Source: an uncultured Hyphomonadaceae bacterium (GTDB lineage: Bacteria; Pseudomonadota; Alphaproteobacteria; Caulobacterales; Hyphomonadaceae). From it: DNA of 64,000 bases. Under the pieces are notes generated by a model, which was not told where the DNA came from, did no database searches, and saw only the letters and a program-made list of their open reading frames with translations. The stretch is from the NCBI GenBank assembly GCA_913057945.1, contig CAJXOF010000003.1, positions 248,001 to 312,000 of the forward strand, read 5' to 3'. Within the stretch, counting starts at the first letter, position 1. Each line of letters opens with the position of its first letter. The position numbers were made by a program, and so were the translations under genes. This document shows positions 44,780 to 52,446 of the stretch, piece by piece.

Positions 44780-46126
44780 ATGGCTGATTTCAAGATACCG
44801 CCGGCCGATTTGCTTGCCGGACTACTGGACCATTGCCGAAAGGAAGGTGCAGACGCTGCAGACGCCCGGATCGGCGAAAGCGAAGGCGTGAGCGTTTCCG
44901 TTCGTGACGGAGCGCTGGAAAGCATTGAACGCGAAGAGGGCCGTTCGGTCTCCCTGCGCTGCCTGTATGGCAAGCGTCAGGCGCACGTCTCGGGGGCGGA
45001 TCTGTCCCCGGACGGTCTGAAGGCGCTGGCGGAACGCTGCGTGGCAATGGCCCGCGCGGTGCCGGAAGACAAGTATTGCGGCCTGCCGGATGCGGACAAG
45101 CTGGCGACGGGCGATCTCGACATGGATCTGACGGGGGAGCCGGAAATTCCTGCCGAAACCCTCGAATCCGAAGCGCTCACCGCCGAAGCCGCTGCGCTCG
45201 GCATTGCCGGCATCAAGACGGTGGCCGGTTGCGGTGCGTCCTGGAACCGGTCCTCGCGCTGGGTCGCCGCCAGCAATGGCTTTTCCGCCTTCAAGACCGG
45301 CACGTCCACCAGCCTCGGCCTGGCCGCCGTGGCAGAGCGGGACGGTCATATGGAGCGCGACTATGACAGCTGGTCTGTCCGCTTCAAGAAGGACCGCCCG
45401 ACCGCTGCCGAGATCGGCATCACGGCCGGCGAACGGACGATTTCGCGTCTTGGCGCGCGCAAGCTGAACACCCAGAAGGCGGCGGTTCTGTATGACCGGC
45501 GCGTTTCTGCGGGCCTGATCGGCGCCTTTCTCGGCGCGATCTCCGGCCCGTCCGTGGCGCGCGGCGTCAGCTTCCTGAAGGACCGGATGGGCGAGCAGGT
45601 GTTCGCCAAGGGCATTCACATCATCGACGATCCGTTCCGCCCGATGGGCATGGGCTCGCGCAGCCATGATGGCGAGGGCCTGCCGGTCCGCGAAACCCAC
45701 CTCATTGACGACGGCCAGCTGACCAGTTGGTTGCTCAACTCGCCGTCGGCGCGCCAGCTGGGCATGGAGCCGAACGGCTTTTCCGCCCTCGGCTTTGGCG
45801 ATCCGCCGGGCGTAACGACTTCGAACCTCTACTTGAAAGCCGGAGACAAGACCCCGGCCGAACTGGTCAGGGGCGCGGGCAAGGGCCTCCTGGTGACCGA
45901 TATGTTCGGACCGTCGATCAATCCGAACAATGGCGACTATTCGGTCGGCGTGTCCGGCTTCTGGTTCGAGGATGGCGAGATTGCCTATCCGGTGTCGGAA
46001 GTCACGATCGCGGGCGATCTGCCCTCCATGTTTGCCCGGCTGATCCCGGCTTCGGATCTAGAGTTCCGGGGCACGCGGGACGCGCCGAGCATTCTCATCG
46101 AGGATATGAGTCTTGCGGGTAGCTGA
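44780..46126 (+). CDS. pmbA: TldE/PmbA metalloprotease subunit
   Basis: A 448-residue TldD/PmbA-family protein. Typical parts are SVSVRDGALESIEREEGRSVSLRCLYGKRQ near the N-terminus, AVLYDRRVSAGLIGAFLGAISG in the middle, and SGFWFEDGEIAYPVSEVTIAGDL at the end. PmbA partners with TldD, which carries the zinc site, to cleave unfolded peptides such as microcin precursors. tldD is not in the window. The stop overlaps the next gene, whose TTG start lies inside it. Confidence 0.93.
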   Translation: MADFKIPPADLLAGLLDHCRKEGADAADARIGESEGVSVSVRDGALESIEREEGRSVSLRCLYGKRQAHVSGADLSPDGLKALAERCVAMARAVPEDKYCGLPDADKLATGDLDMDLTGEPEIPAETLESEALTAEAAALGIAGIKTVAGCGASWNRSSRWVAASNGFSAFKTGTSTSLGLAAVAERDGHMERDYDSWSVRFKKDRPTAAEIGITAGERTISRLGARKLNTQKAAVLYDRRVSAGLIGAFLGAISGPSVARGVSFLKDRMGEQVFAKGIHIIDDPFRPMGMGSRSHDGEGLPVRETHLIDDGQLTSWLLNSPSARQLGMEPNGFSALGFGDPPGVTTSNLYLKAGDKTPAELVRGAGKGLLVTDMFGPSINPNNGDYSVGVSGFWFEDGEIAYPVSEVTIAGDLPSMFARLIPASDLEFRGTRDAPSILIEDMSLAGS

Positions 46127-47237
46127 CCGCACCCTGTCGGAAGACATGAAAATCCTGCGTGAACTGGCACAGGAGGCGGGCAAGCTCGCACAATCCTTCA
46201 TGCTGGGCGGGCAGACGGCCGAGACCTGGCACAAGACCGGCGGCAGCCCGGTGACCGAAGCCGATATGGCCGTGAACCAGCTCTGCTCGGACCGGCTGAT
46301 GCGCTTTCGCCCCGAATATGGCTGGCTGTCGGAAGAGACGCTCGACAATCCTGATGCGCGCCAGAAGGATCGGTGCTGGGTCGTGGACCCGATTGACGGG
46401 ACGCGCGCCTATATTCGCGGCGATCCGCACTGGTGCATTGGCCTTGCCATTGTCGAAGAGGGCGTCTCGGTGGGCGGGGTGCTGTATGCTCCGGAACTGG
46501 ACGAATTCTACGAGGCGCATCGCGGGCAGGGCGCGTTCCTGAACGGTCAGGCGATCCGGGTCAGCGAATGTTCGAGCGAGGCAGGGTGTCGCCTGATCGC
46601 GGCGGAGACGATGCTGGAGCATCCGGGCTGGCCTGAGCCGTGGCCGCCGGTCACCCTCGCGCGGCCGAAACCCAACTCCACCCTGTTGCGGATGGCCTTT
46701 GTCGCGGCCGGAAAATGGGATGCCACGCTGGTGCTGGGCCAGAAGGCGGATTGGGACCTTGCCGCCGGGACGGTGCTGATCGAGGAAGCCGGTGGTGTCG
46801 CCACGACACATCGCGGCGAAAAACTCATATTCAACCGGGCAGTACCTGCACAAAGGAGCGTCATTGCTTCTGGAAACGCCCTGCATCCTCTGTTAGTGCG
46901 CAGGTCAGAATTTGTGGATATACCTGACCCACAGGAAAGGGCGCCGAAAATGGCGCCTGCAGAGACGACGGAGCCAGCCAAAATGGGCGATACTACCCGC
47001 GAGACCAAACAGCTTCTCCACATCGTATTCGGCGGCGAGCTGAAAGATGTGGCCGAAGTGGAATTCGAAGACCTGTCCAAGGTCGACTTTGTCGGCGCCT
47101 TCCCGAACTACAAGGACGCCTACGACGCCTGGAAAAATGCGGCCCACCGCACAGTGGACAATGCAGAAGTCCGCTATTTCATCCTGCACGCCCACAAGCT
47201 GCTGGACCCGGAAACGGGAGACCACCATCACGTCTGA
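46113..47237 (+). CDS. Inositol-monophosphatase/CysQ-family enzyme fused to DUF4170 domain
   Basis: A 374-residue frame. Residues 1-265 are a Mg-dependent phosphatase of the IMPase/CysQ group: EADMAVNQL, the metal-binding DPIDGTRAYI (92-101) and WDLAAGTVLIEEAGG (214-228). After a linker (265-297) residues 298-366 form a DUF4170 domain (QLLHIVFGGELKDV, RYFILHAHKLL). DUF4170 is normally a separate gene downstream of this phosphatase. The TTG start has GAGGA eight bases upstream; ATG 46146 is an alternative. At the joint a perfect hairpin and two internal ATGs with ribosome-like sites (46950, 46983) could allow separate translation of the DUF4170 part. Confidence 0.85.
   Translation: MRVADRTLSEDMKILRELAQEAGKLAQSFMLGGQTAETWHKTGGSPVTEADMAVNQLCSDRLMRFRPEYGWLSEETLDNPDARQKDRCWVVDPIDGTRAYIRGDPHWCIGLAIVEEGVSVGGVLYAPELDEFYEAHRGQGAFLNGQAIRVSECSSEAGCRLIAAETMLEHPGWPEPWPPVTLARPKPNSTLLRMAFVAAGKWDATLVLGQKADWDLAAGTVLIEEAGGVATTHRGEKLIFNRAVPAQRSVIASGNALHPLLVRRSEFVDIPDPQERAPKMAPAETTEPAKMGDTTRETKQLLHIVFGGELKDVAEVEFEDLSKVDFVGAFPNYKDAYDAWKNAAHRTVDNAEVRYFILHAHKLLDPETGDHHHV
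46940..46957 (+). promoter_or_regulatory. Hairpin at the phosphatase-DUF4170 joint with internal start
   Basis: GGCGCC-GAAAAT-GGCGCC is a perfect 6-6-6 hairpin that contains ATG 46950, itself preceded by AGGAAAGG. A second ATG at 46983 has GGAG nine bases upstream. These signals could give an independent DUF4170 product. Confidence 0.4.
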
Positions 47238-47238
47238 G

Positions 47239-49014
47239 GTGGTGACACCCAGGGCCCCCAAGCAGAAGGGGAGCCTGAGGCGCCTGTTTGCAGCCTATTT
47301 CAGCCCGCATATCGGCTGGTTCGCCGCCGGTACGCTCATGGCCCTGCTGACCTCGCTCAGCGCCATGGGCTATTCGCTGGTGCTGAAGATGCTTGGGGAC
47401 CGGCTGCAGGCAAGTTTCGGGGATGCGGCGGCAACGCCGGTTTCCGGGCCTGACTGGATCTGGTGGATCGGCGGCGCGATTGTCGCCCTGTCCTGCGCGC
47501 GGGCGCTCTCGCTCTACCTGATGACCCTGTTCAACAATACCGGCGTCCAGCGCGGCCTGGTCTCGGTCCAGTCCAGCCAGTTCGATTCCCTGACCGATGG
47601 CGATTATGCCCGTGTGGCGGCGGATGCGTCTGGCGACTTCGTTTCGCGCTTCATCAATGATGTGAACGCGATCCGCGATGCGGCGCTGCGCTTTGCCAAC
47701 AATTTCACCAAGAGCACGATCACCGTGATCGGCATGTTCGGCGTGATGCTGGTCATCGACTGGCAGCTGACCCTGCTGTTGCTGGTCGCCTATCCGATTG
47801 CGTTCGGGCCGGTCATCGGCCTTGGCAACCGTATCCGCAAACGCTCCAAACAGGCCCAGAAACAGGTCGGGCAGGTCACGTCGCTCCTGTCGGAAGGCTT
47901 CCAGTCGGCGCGGGTCGTGAAGGCCTATGGGCTGGAGCCGTACCAGAAATCCCGCGCGCGGCAGGGATTTGTCGAGCGCTCCAAACTGTTCCTCAAAGTG
48001 CTGACCGACCGGGCGGCGGTGGACCCGATCCTCGAAGTGGCGGGCGGCGCGGCGCTGGCCGGCATTCTCGGCTTTGCGGCCTGGCGCATGTCGCAGGGCG
48101 CGATGACGCTTGGCGACCTGCTCGGCTTCATTGCGGCGCTGGGCATTGTCTCGCCGGAACTCAGGGCGCTCGGCACACTGAACGCCGTGGCACAGGAAGG
48201 CGGCGCGGCGGCTGATCGCGTGTTCGAGATTGTCGATGCGACGACCCATATTGCTGATGCTCCCGACGCCGAACGGCTGAGCCGGATCAGCGGGCAGGTC
48301 GAGTTTGACGGCGTGACCTTTGCCTATCCGGATGGCACGCGCGCGCTGAATGGCCTGTCCTTCATGGCGCAGCCGGGCGAGACGGTGGCAATCGTAGGCC
48401 CGTCGGGCGCGGGCAAGTCGACCGTCTTCAATCTGCTGATGCGCCTCTATGATGCCGAGACCGGCGAAGTGCGCGTCGATGGCAAGGATGTGCGCGGCGT
48501 TGTCGGGGATACGCTGCGTGCCAATATCGGCCTGGTGGCGCAGGATTCAGCCCTGTTCGACGACACGGTTCACAACAATATCGCGCTGGGGCGTCTCGGC
48601 GCGACCAATGCGGAGATCGAAGCGGCGGCCAAGGCGGCCAATGCGCATGATTTCATCACCGCCATGCCAGACGGCTACCAGTCGCCGGCAGGGGAGATGG
48701 GCCGCAACCTTTCCGGCGGCCAGCGCCAGCGGGTGGCCCTGGCCCGGGCGATCCTGCGCGGCGCACCGGTCCTGTTGCTGGACGAAGCCACGTCGGCCCT
48801 CGATGCCGAAAGCGAGGCCAAGGTACAGGCCGCGCTGGCGGAATTCTCCAAGGGCCGCACCACGCTGATCATTGCACACCGCCTGTCCACGGTCCGCGCG
48901 GCTGACCGCATCATCGTGATGGAAGATGGCCGCGCGGTGGAAGAGGGCACGCATGACGCGCTGATGGCCTCCAGTGGGGCCTACAAGCGCCTTGTCGAAC
49001 TCCAGCTGAGCTAG
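47239..49014 (+). CDS. MsbA-like ABC exporter (half transporter)
   Basis: A 591-residue half transporter with six helices in about 20-310. The ATPase domain has Walker A VGPSGAGKST, signature NLSGGQRQRVALARA, Walker B VLLLDEATSALD and H-loop AHRLST. It most resembles the lipid or oligopeptide exporters (MsbA group). Its position after pmbA and the phosphatase/DUF4170 gene is shared by alphaproteobacterial lipid-A/envelope loci. There is no ATG near the expected N-terminus; tandem GTGs at 47239 and 47242 start directly after the upstream stop. Confidence 0.9.
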   Translation: MVTPRAPKQKGSLRRLFAAYFSPHIGWFAAGTLMALLTSLSAMGYSLVLKMLGDRLQASFGDAAATPVSGPDWIWWIGGAIVALSCARALSLYLMTLFNNTGVQRGLVSVQSSQFDSLTDGDYARVAADASGDFVSRFINDVNAIRDAALRFANNFTKSTITVIGMFGVMLVIDWQLTLLLLVAYPIAFGPVIGLGNRIRKRSKQAQKQVGQVTSLLSEGFQSARVVKAYGLEPYQKSRARQGFVERSKLFLKVLTDRAAVDPILEVAGGAALAGILGFAAWRMSQGAMTLGDLLGFIAALGIVSPELRALGTLNAVAQEGGAAADRVFEIVDATTHIADAPDAERLSRISGQVEFDGVTFAYPDGTRALNGLSFMAQPGETVAIVGPSGAGKSTVFNLLMRLYDAETGEVRVDGKDVRGVVGDTLRANIGLVAQDSALFDDTVHNNIALGRLGATNAEIEAAAKAANAHDFITAMPDGYQSPAGEMGRNLSGGQRQRVALARAILRGAPVLLLDEATSALDAESEAKVQAALAEFSKGRTTLIIAHRLSTVRAADRIIVMEDGRAVEEGTHDALMASSGAYKRLVELQLS

Positions 49015-49086
49015 GCGCGCTCCAGCACCAGCGACGCCTGTGAGGGCGCTTGGTGGGTCGATTACGTTTTCAGGAAGAGCGTGAGG

Positions 49087-49464
49087 TCAGATGTCCGGCA
49101 GGGGCAGGGGGCCGCTTTTGGTGAAACGTATGCCGCGCGGGGATTCGCCCGCAGCGCGTTGCATGATGTCCCGGCTTTCGCCGGGATGAGCGGATTGGAG
49201 ATCGCCAAGAGCGATGCGGAAGGCTTTTGATGGCGTGAAGGCCAGCGGATCTTCAGGCGCTTGCGGGATTTCGTGAGGTGGGTGCCCGATCCATTTCAGA
49301 TATACGGTGCCCTGACGATCAATGACCGTCATGAACGGTATGCCCCGGCCCTTCACCGCGCGCACATAAAGACGCCACGCCACCATCTGCAGCCAGATCC
49401 AGAACCGGTGGGGTTCCAGATCGGGCGGCAGCGGCGAAGCCAGGGGAGCGAGCAGGGTGTCCAT
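49087..49464 (-). CDS. Hypothetical protein
   Basis: A 125-residue soluble protein, basic and rich in Pro. It has a central segment of aromatic and basic residues (WIWLQMVAWRLYVRAVKGRG) and no clear signal, helix bundle or catalytic motif. I do not recognise a family. It converges on the exporter gene and lies downstream of the ATP synthase terminator. Confidence 0.55.
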   Translation of the reverse strand: MDTLLAPLASPLPPDLEPHRFWIWLQMVAWRLYVRAVKGRGIPFMTVIDRQGTVYLKWIGHPPHEIPQAPEDPLAFTPSKAFRIALGDLQSAHPGESRDIMQRAAGESPRGIRFTKSGPLPLPDI

Positions 49465-49509
49465 GTGCCCAAGCGTGCCATGCGCGTCATGCGGTTGGAT
49501 AGCGGATAC

Positions 49510-49545
49510 AAAAAACCCCTGAACTGCGCGGCAGGTCAGGGGTCT
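49510..49545 (-). terminator. Rho-independent terminator of the FO operon
   Basis: ACCCCTGAACTGC pairs with GCAGGTCAGGGGT (one mismatch) over a GCG loop. On the minus strand the stem is followed by six T. It lies about 40 bp after the b-subunit stop. Confidence 0.9.
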
Positions 49546-49586
49546 TGAAAGATATGGGCCGGGGAGAGGCCGGAAGGTGTCCCCGT

Positions 49587-50180
49587 CTAGCCGAGGGCTT
49601 TTTCGATTTCGCGGGCTGCGGATTCGAACTGGTCGACGGCCGTGTCTTCAGCGAGCAGGCGCTTGGCAGCGGCCGTGGCAGCGTCTGCTGCGGCGCGGCG
49701 GACTTCCTCGGTGGCTTCCGCTTCTGCGCGGGTGATGCGGGCTTCAGCGAGGGCTTCACGGCGCGCGAGGCGGTCAGCAATATCCTTGCGGGCCTCTTTC
49801 ATGATGCGCTTTGCGTCGTCCTTGGCCTGAGCGATCATCGCTTCGGCTTCCTTGTCGGCATCCTGCTGGCGGCGCTCAGCCAGGGCGAGGGCTTCAGCGG
49901 CCTGTTCGCGGAGGTTCTGGGCTTCGTCCAGCTCGTTGCGGATAGCGTTCGCGCGCTTGTCGAGGCCACCGGTGATCGCCTTCAGGGCGCCCATGCGCCA
50001 CGCGATCAGAAGGAAGGTTGCGAAGGCCAGGAAGGCCGTGTGCGTGACCGGGTCGGTCAGCGAATACATGAAGCCGCCGATGAAGCCGCCGTCGCCATGC
50101 GACTCGGAAGCCGCAAAGGCAGGCGATGCGACCAGCGCAGCGAAGGCAAGGGCAGGGGCAAGACGAAGGGTCATCTGCAT
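49587..50180 (-). CDS. atpF: FO ATP synthase subunit b
   Basis: A 197-residue stator subunit with one membrane helix (AFLAFATFLLIAWRMGA, about 48-66) and a long Ala/Glu/Arg coiled coil. The first 23 residues (LRLAPALAFAALVASPAFA) look like a cleavable signal, as in some alphaproteobacterial b subunits. It is the last gene of atpI-atpB-atpE-b'-b and joins the F1 head to subunit a. Confidence 0.93.
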   Translation of the reverse strand: MQMTLRLAPALAFAALVASPAFAASESHGDGGFIGGFMYSLTDPVTHTAFLAFATFLLIAWRMGALKAITGGLDKRANAIRNELDEAQNLREQAAEALALAERRQQDADKEAEAMIAQAKDDAKRIMKEARKDIADRLARREALAEARITRAEAEATEEVRRAAADAATAAAKRLLAEDTAVDQFESAAREIEKALG

Positions 50181-50185
50181 GTCTC

Positions 50186-50725
50186 TTAGTTCAGAGCCGT
50201 CGAAACGGCTTTCTTGAGGTCTGCCGCAGAGGCCTTGAGGCCGAAACGGGCGGTCATGGCGTCAGCCGCGTCCACAGCGATCTGTTCGACATTCTGCATG
50301 GCCGATGCGCGCAGGGCGGAGATCCGCTCTTCGGCAGCGTCCAGCTTCTTTTCGATCTCGGCATCGACGCGGGCGGTTTCAGCCGTCATTTCGGCGTCCA
50401 CCTTTGCGGCTGCCTTGGCAGCTGTTTCGCGGGCTTTCCCCTTGGCCTGGGCAATGCGCAGTTCGAGCGCCTGCTGGGCTTCGGTGGCCTGCTCGTTCAG
50501 CTTGGCTGCCTGATCGAGGTCAGAGGCGATGCGGTCAGACCGTTTTTCGATCGTGTCCGACATCTTTGGCAGGATGAAGCGCGAGAGGGAGAAGTAGAGG
50601 GCCCCAAAAAGGATCGCGAGCCAGAACAACTGGCCCGGCATGTGCCACGCCTCGAAAGGCGGGAACGGGGGTGGCGCGTCATCGGCAAGATGATGGGCGG
50701 TTTCCGCAAGCAGGGCGAGCAGCAT
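50186..50725 (-). CDS. atpG: FO ATP synthase subunit b'
   Basis: A 179-residue second stator subunit. The segment FEAWHMPGQLFWLAILFGALYF is typical of b', followed by ILPKMSDTIEKRSDRIASDLDQA and a coiled coil. Paired b and b' genes are usual in alphaproteobacteria. It starts 83 bp after the atpE stop. The symbol follows the convention for b' in this group. Confidence 0.92.
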   Translation of the reverse strand: MLLALLAETAHHLADDAPPPFPPFEAWHMPGQLFWLAILFGALYFSLSRFILPKMSDTIEKRSDRIASDLDQAAKLNEQATEAQQALELRIAQAKGKARETAAKAAAKVDAEMTAETARVDAEIEKKLDAAEERISALRASAMQNVEQIAVDAADAMTARFGLKASAADLKKAVSTALN

Positions 50726-50808
50726 GTCAGGTCCTCGGGTGCAGCATCAGGCTGGATCGGGCCGGTGGTCTAGTGTCCCCCGGCCCGTTCTTGGCGTGTA
50801 AGTGGGTC

Positions 50809-51045
50809 TTAGACCACGAACAGGATCAGGACGGCCACGAGGAACGACAGGATGCCGAGTGCCTCTGCGAGGGCCATACCGATGAAGAGGTTACCGGTCT
50901 GCTGTGGTGCAGCGGACGGGTTGCGCATGGCAGCGTCGAGGAACGAGCTGAAGATGTTGCCCACACCAATAGCGGCACCGATCATGCCGAGGGTTGCGAG
51001 GCCAGCGCCTACATATTTGAGGCCGAGTGCGATATCGCCTTCCAT
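50809..51045 (-). CDS. atpE: FO ATP synthase subunit c
   Basis: A 78-residue hairpin of two helices with the ring-packing Gly motif [14 protein letters not shown] and the proton-binding Glu in [11 protein letters not shown]. The loop is [12 protein letters not shown] 51045 with AGGAG upstream fixes the start; the longer frame to 51078 is rejected. It forms the rotor ring of FO. Confidence 0.97.
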   Translation of the reverse strand: MEGDIALGLKYVGAGLATLGMIGAAIGVGNIFSSFLDAAMRNPSAAPQQTGNLFIGMALAEALGILSFLVAVLILFVV

Positions 51046-51161
51046 GGTCGTCTCCTGTTTGGAATGCAAGGGTTTCAAGAATTTGCGGCCCGTGAAGCGT
51101 GTTCGTTAGGCTGCGTCAAGTTTTTTAGTGCGTTCCCGAAGGCCGCACTGGCGAAGAGTCC

Positions 51162-51944
51162 TTAGTGTGACGGGTGCAGGGCGTCGTTCAGGTAAACGCA
51201 GGTCAGGATTGCGAAAACATAGGCCTGAAGACCTGCCACAAGAAGCTCGAGCGCGTTGAGCGCAACCCCCATGCCGAAGGCCAGGATGCCAACCACGCCC
51301 ATGAACACCGCGCCGGACAGGGCCGCGCCGATGAGTTGGGCTGCAAAGGTTGCAAACAGTTTCAGCATGATGTGGCCGGCCAGCATGTTGGCGAACAGAC
51401 GCAGCGCCAGCGTGACCGGACGGGCCAGGAAGGAGATGATCTCGATCGGCACGAGGATCAGGTAGATCAGGAAGGGCGCGCCCGAAGGGGCGAACAGCTT
51501 GAAGAAGCTGAGGCCGTTCTTCCAGATACCGAAGCCGATGACGATGCCGATCACGAGCAGGGCCAGCGCGCCGGTCACGACCAGATGGCTGGTCGTGGTG
51601 AAGGCGTAGGGCACCATGCCGATCATGTTCGCAAAGAACACGAAGAAGAAGAGCGTGAAGACGAACGGGAAGAAGCGAAGACCCTCTTCACCGGCGGTCG
51701 AGCGGACCATGTCGGCGACGAAGCCATAGCCGATCTCGGCGATCGATTGCGTGCGGCCCGGCACCAGCGCCTTCTTGGAGGCGGCATAGCCGAAGAAGGC
51801 AATGCACAGCACCACGCCCAGCAGCATGAAGCCCGATGCGTTGGTGAAGGAAATGTCGATACTGCCGAGGCGCAGGTCCAGCCACTTCGTGACCTGGAAC
51901 TGGTGGATCGGATCAATCGCGGTGTTTTGCAGAGCGAAGTTCAT
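51162..51944 (-). CDS. atpB: FO ATP synthase subunit a
   Basis: A 260-residue protein with five to six helices. The essential Arg lies in RPVTLALRLFANMLAGHI, and the last helices (LQAYVFAILTCVYL) face the c ring. It provides the proton half-channels. It overlaps atpI by 4 bp. Confidence 0.96.
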   Translation of the reverse strand: MNFALQNTAIDPIHQFQVTKWLDLRLGSIDISFTNASGFMLLGVVLCIAFFGYAASKKALVPGRTQSIAEIGYGFVADMVRSTAGEEGLRFFPFVFTLFFFVFFANMIGMVPYAFTTTSHLVVTGALALLVIGIVIGFGIWKNGLSFFKLFAPSGAPFLIYLILVPIEIISFLARPVTLALRLFANMLAGHIMLKLFATFAAQLIGAALSGAVFMGVVGILAFGMGVALNALELLVAGLQAYVFAILTCVYLNDALHPSH

Positions 51945-52297
51945 TCGTTCCCGGTCCCGTCTGTTGGAGCCTCAGGCTCCGATAAATTTCCTAGCGCCCG
52001 GGCATTCAGCTCCCGATAGGCGCGCATCATCGCTCGTATACCTGCTGCGAAGCCGAACGTCCCGACAATCAGCAGGCCCCAGGGCTTTGTTCCTGCGAAT
52101 GCGTCGATCCAGAAACCGATCAGGCCCCCGACAAAGATGCAGGCGACGAATTCCGCGCCATATCGCAGGGCGTAGGCCCCAGCCGAAAGACTTCCATCAT
52201 CAGCATCCAGCTTGCGCTTTGCCGCATCCTTTGCCGCTCTGGCCGCCTGAGCCTGGGCGATACGTTCACCGAGGTCGTTCGGGCCTTCACTGGACAT
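51941..52297 (-). CDS. atpI: ATP synthase protein I
   Basis: A 118-residue protein with two helices (GAEFVACIFVGGLIGFWIDAF, GLLIVGTFGFAAGIRAMM) after a charged N-terminus, typical of alphaproteobacterial AtpI. It assists c-ring assembly. It is the first gene of the FO operon and overlaps atpB by 4 bp. Confidence 0.92.
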   Translation of the reverse strand: MSSEGPNDLGERIAQAQAARAAKDAAKRKLDADDGSLSAGAYALRYGAEFVACIFVGGLIGFWIDAFAGTKPWGLLIVGTFGFAAGIRAMMRAYRELNARALGNLSEPEAPTDGTGNE

Positions 52298-52446
52298 GAT
52301 TTGCTAAGCTTCGCGCGTGCGAATCCCTTCTGATGGGGTGCCCCCCGGATTTCGGCGCAAACTATGGATTGGGCGCGGGCAAGTCAACCGCGATTGCAGA
52401 AAGCTAGAGACCTGATTCTATTGGATTTCTATTGGGCAGGTGTGCG
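52298..52446. promoter_or_regulatory. Control region of the FO operon
   Basis: The 149-bp gap between the smc stop and the atpI start must carry the operon promoter. It contains one GANTC site (GATTC, 52414-52418), the target of CcrM-type methylation. No sigma-70 boxes were convincing. Confidence 0.4.
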
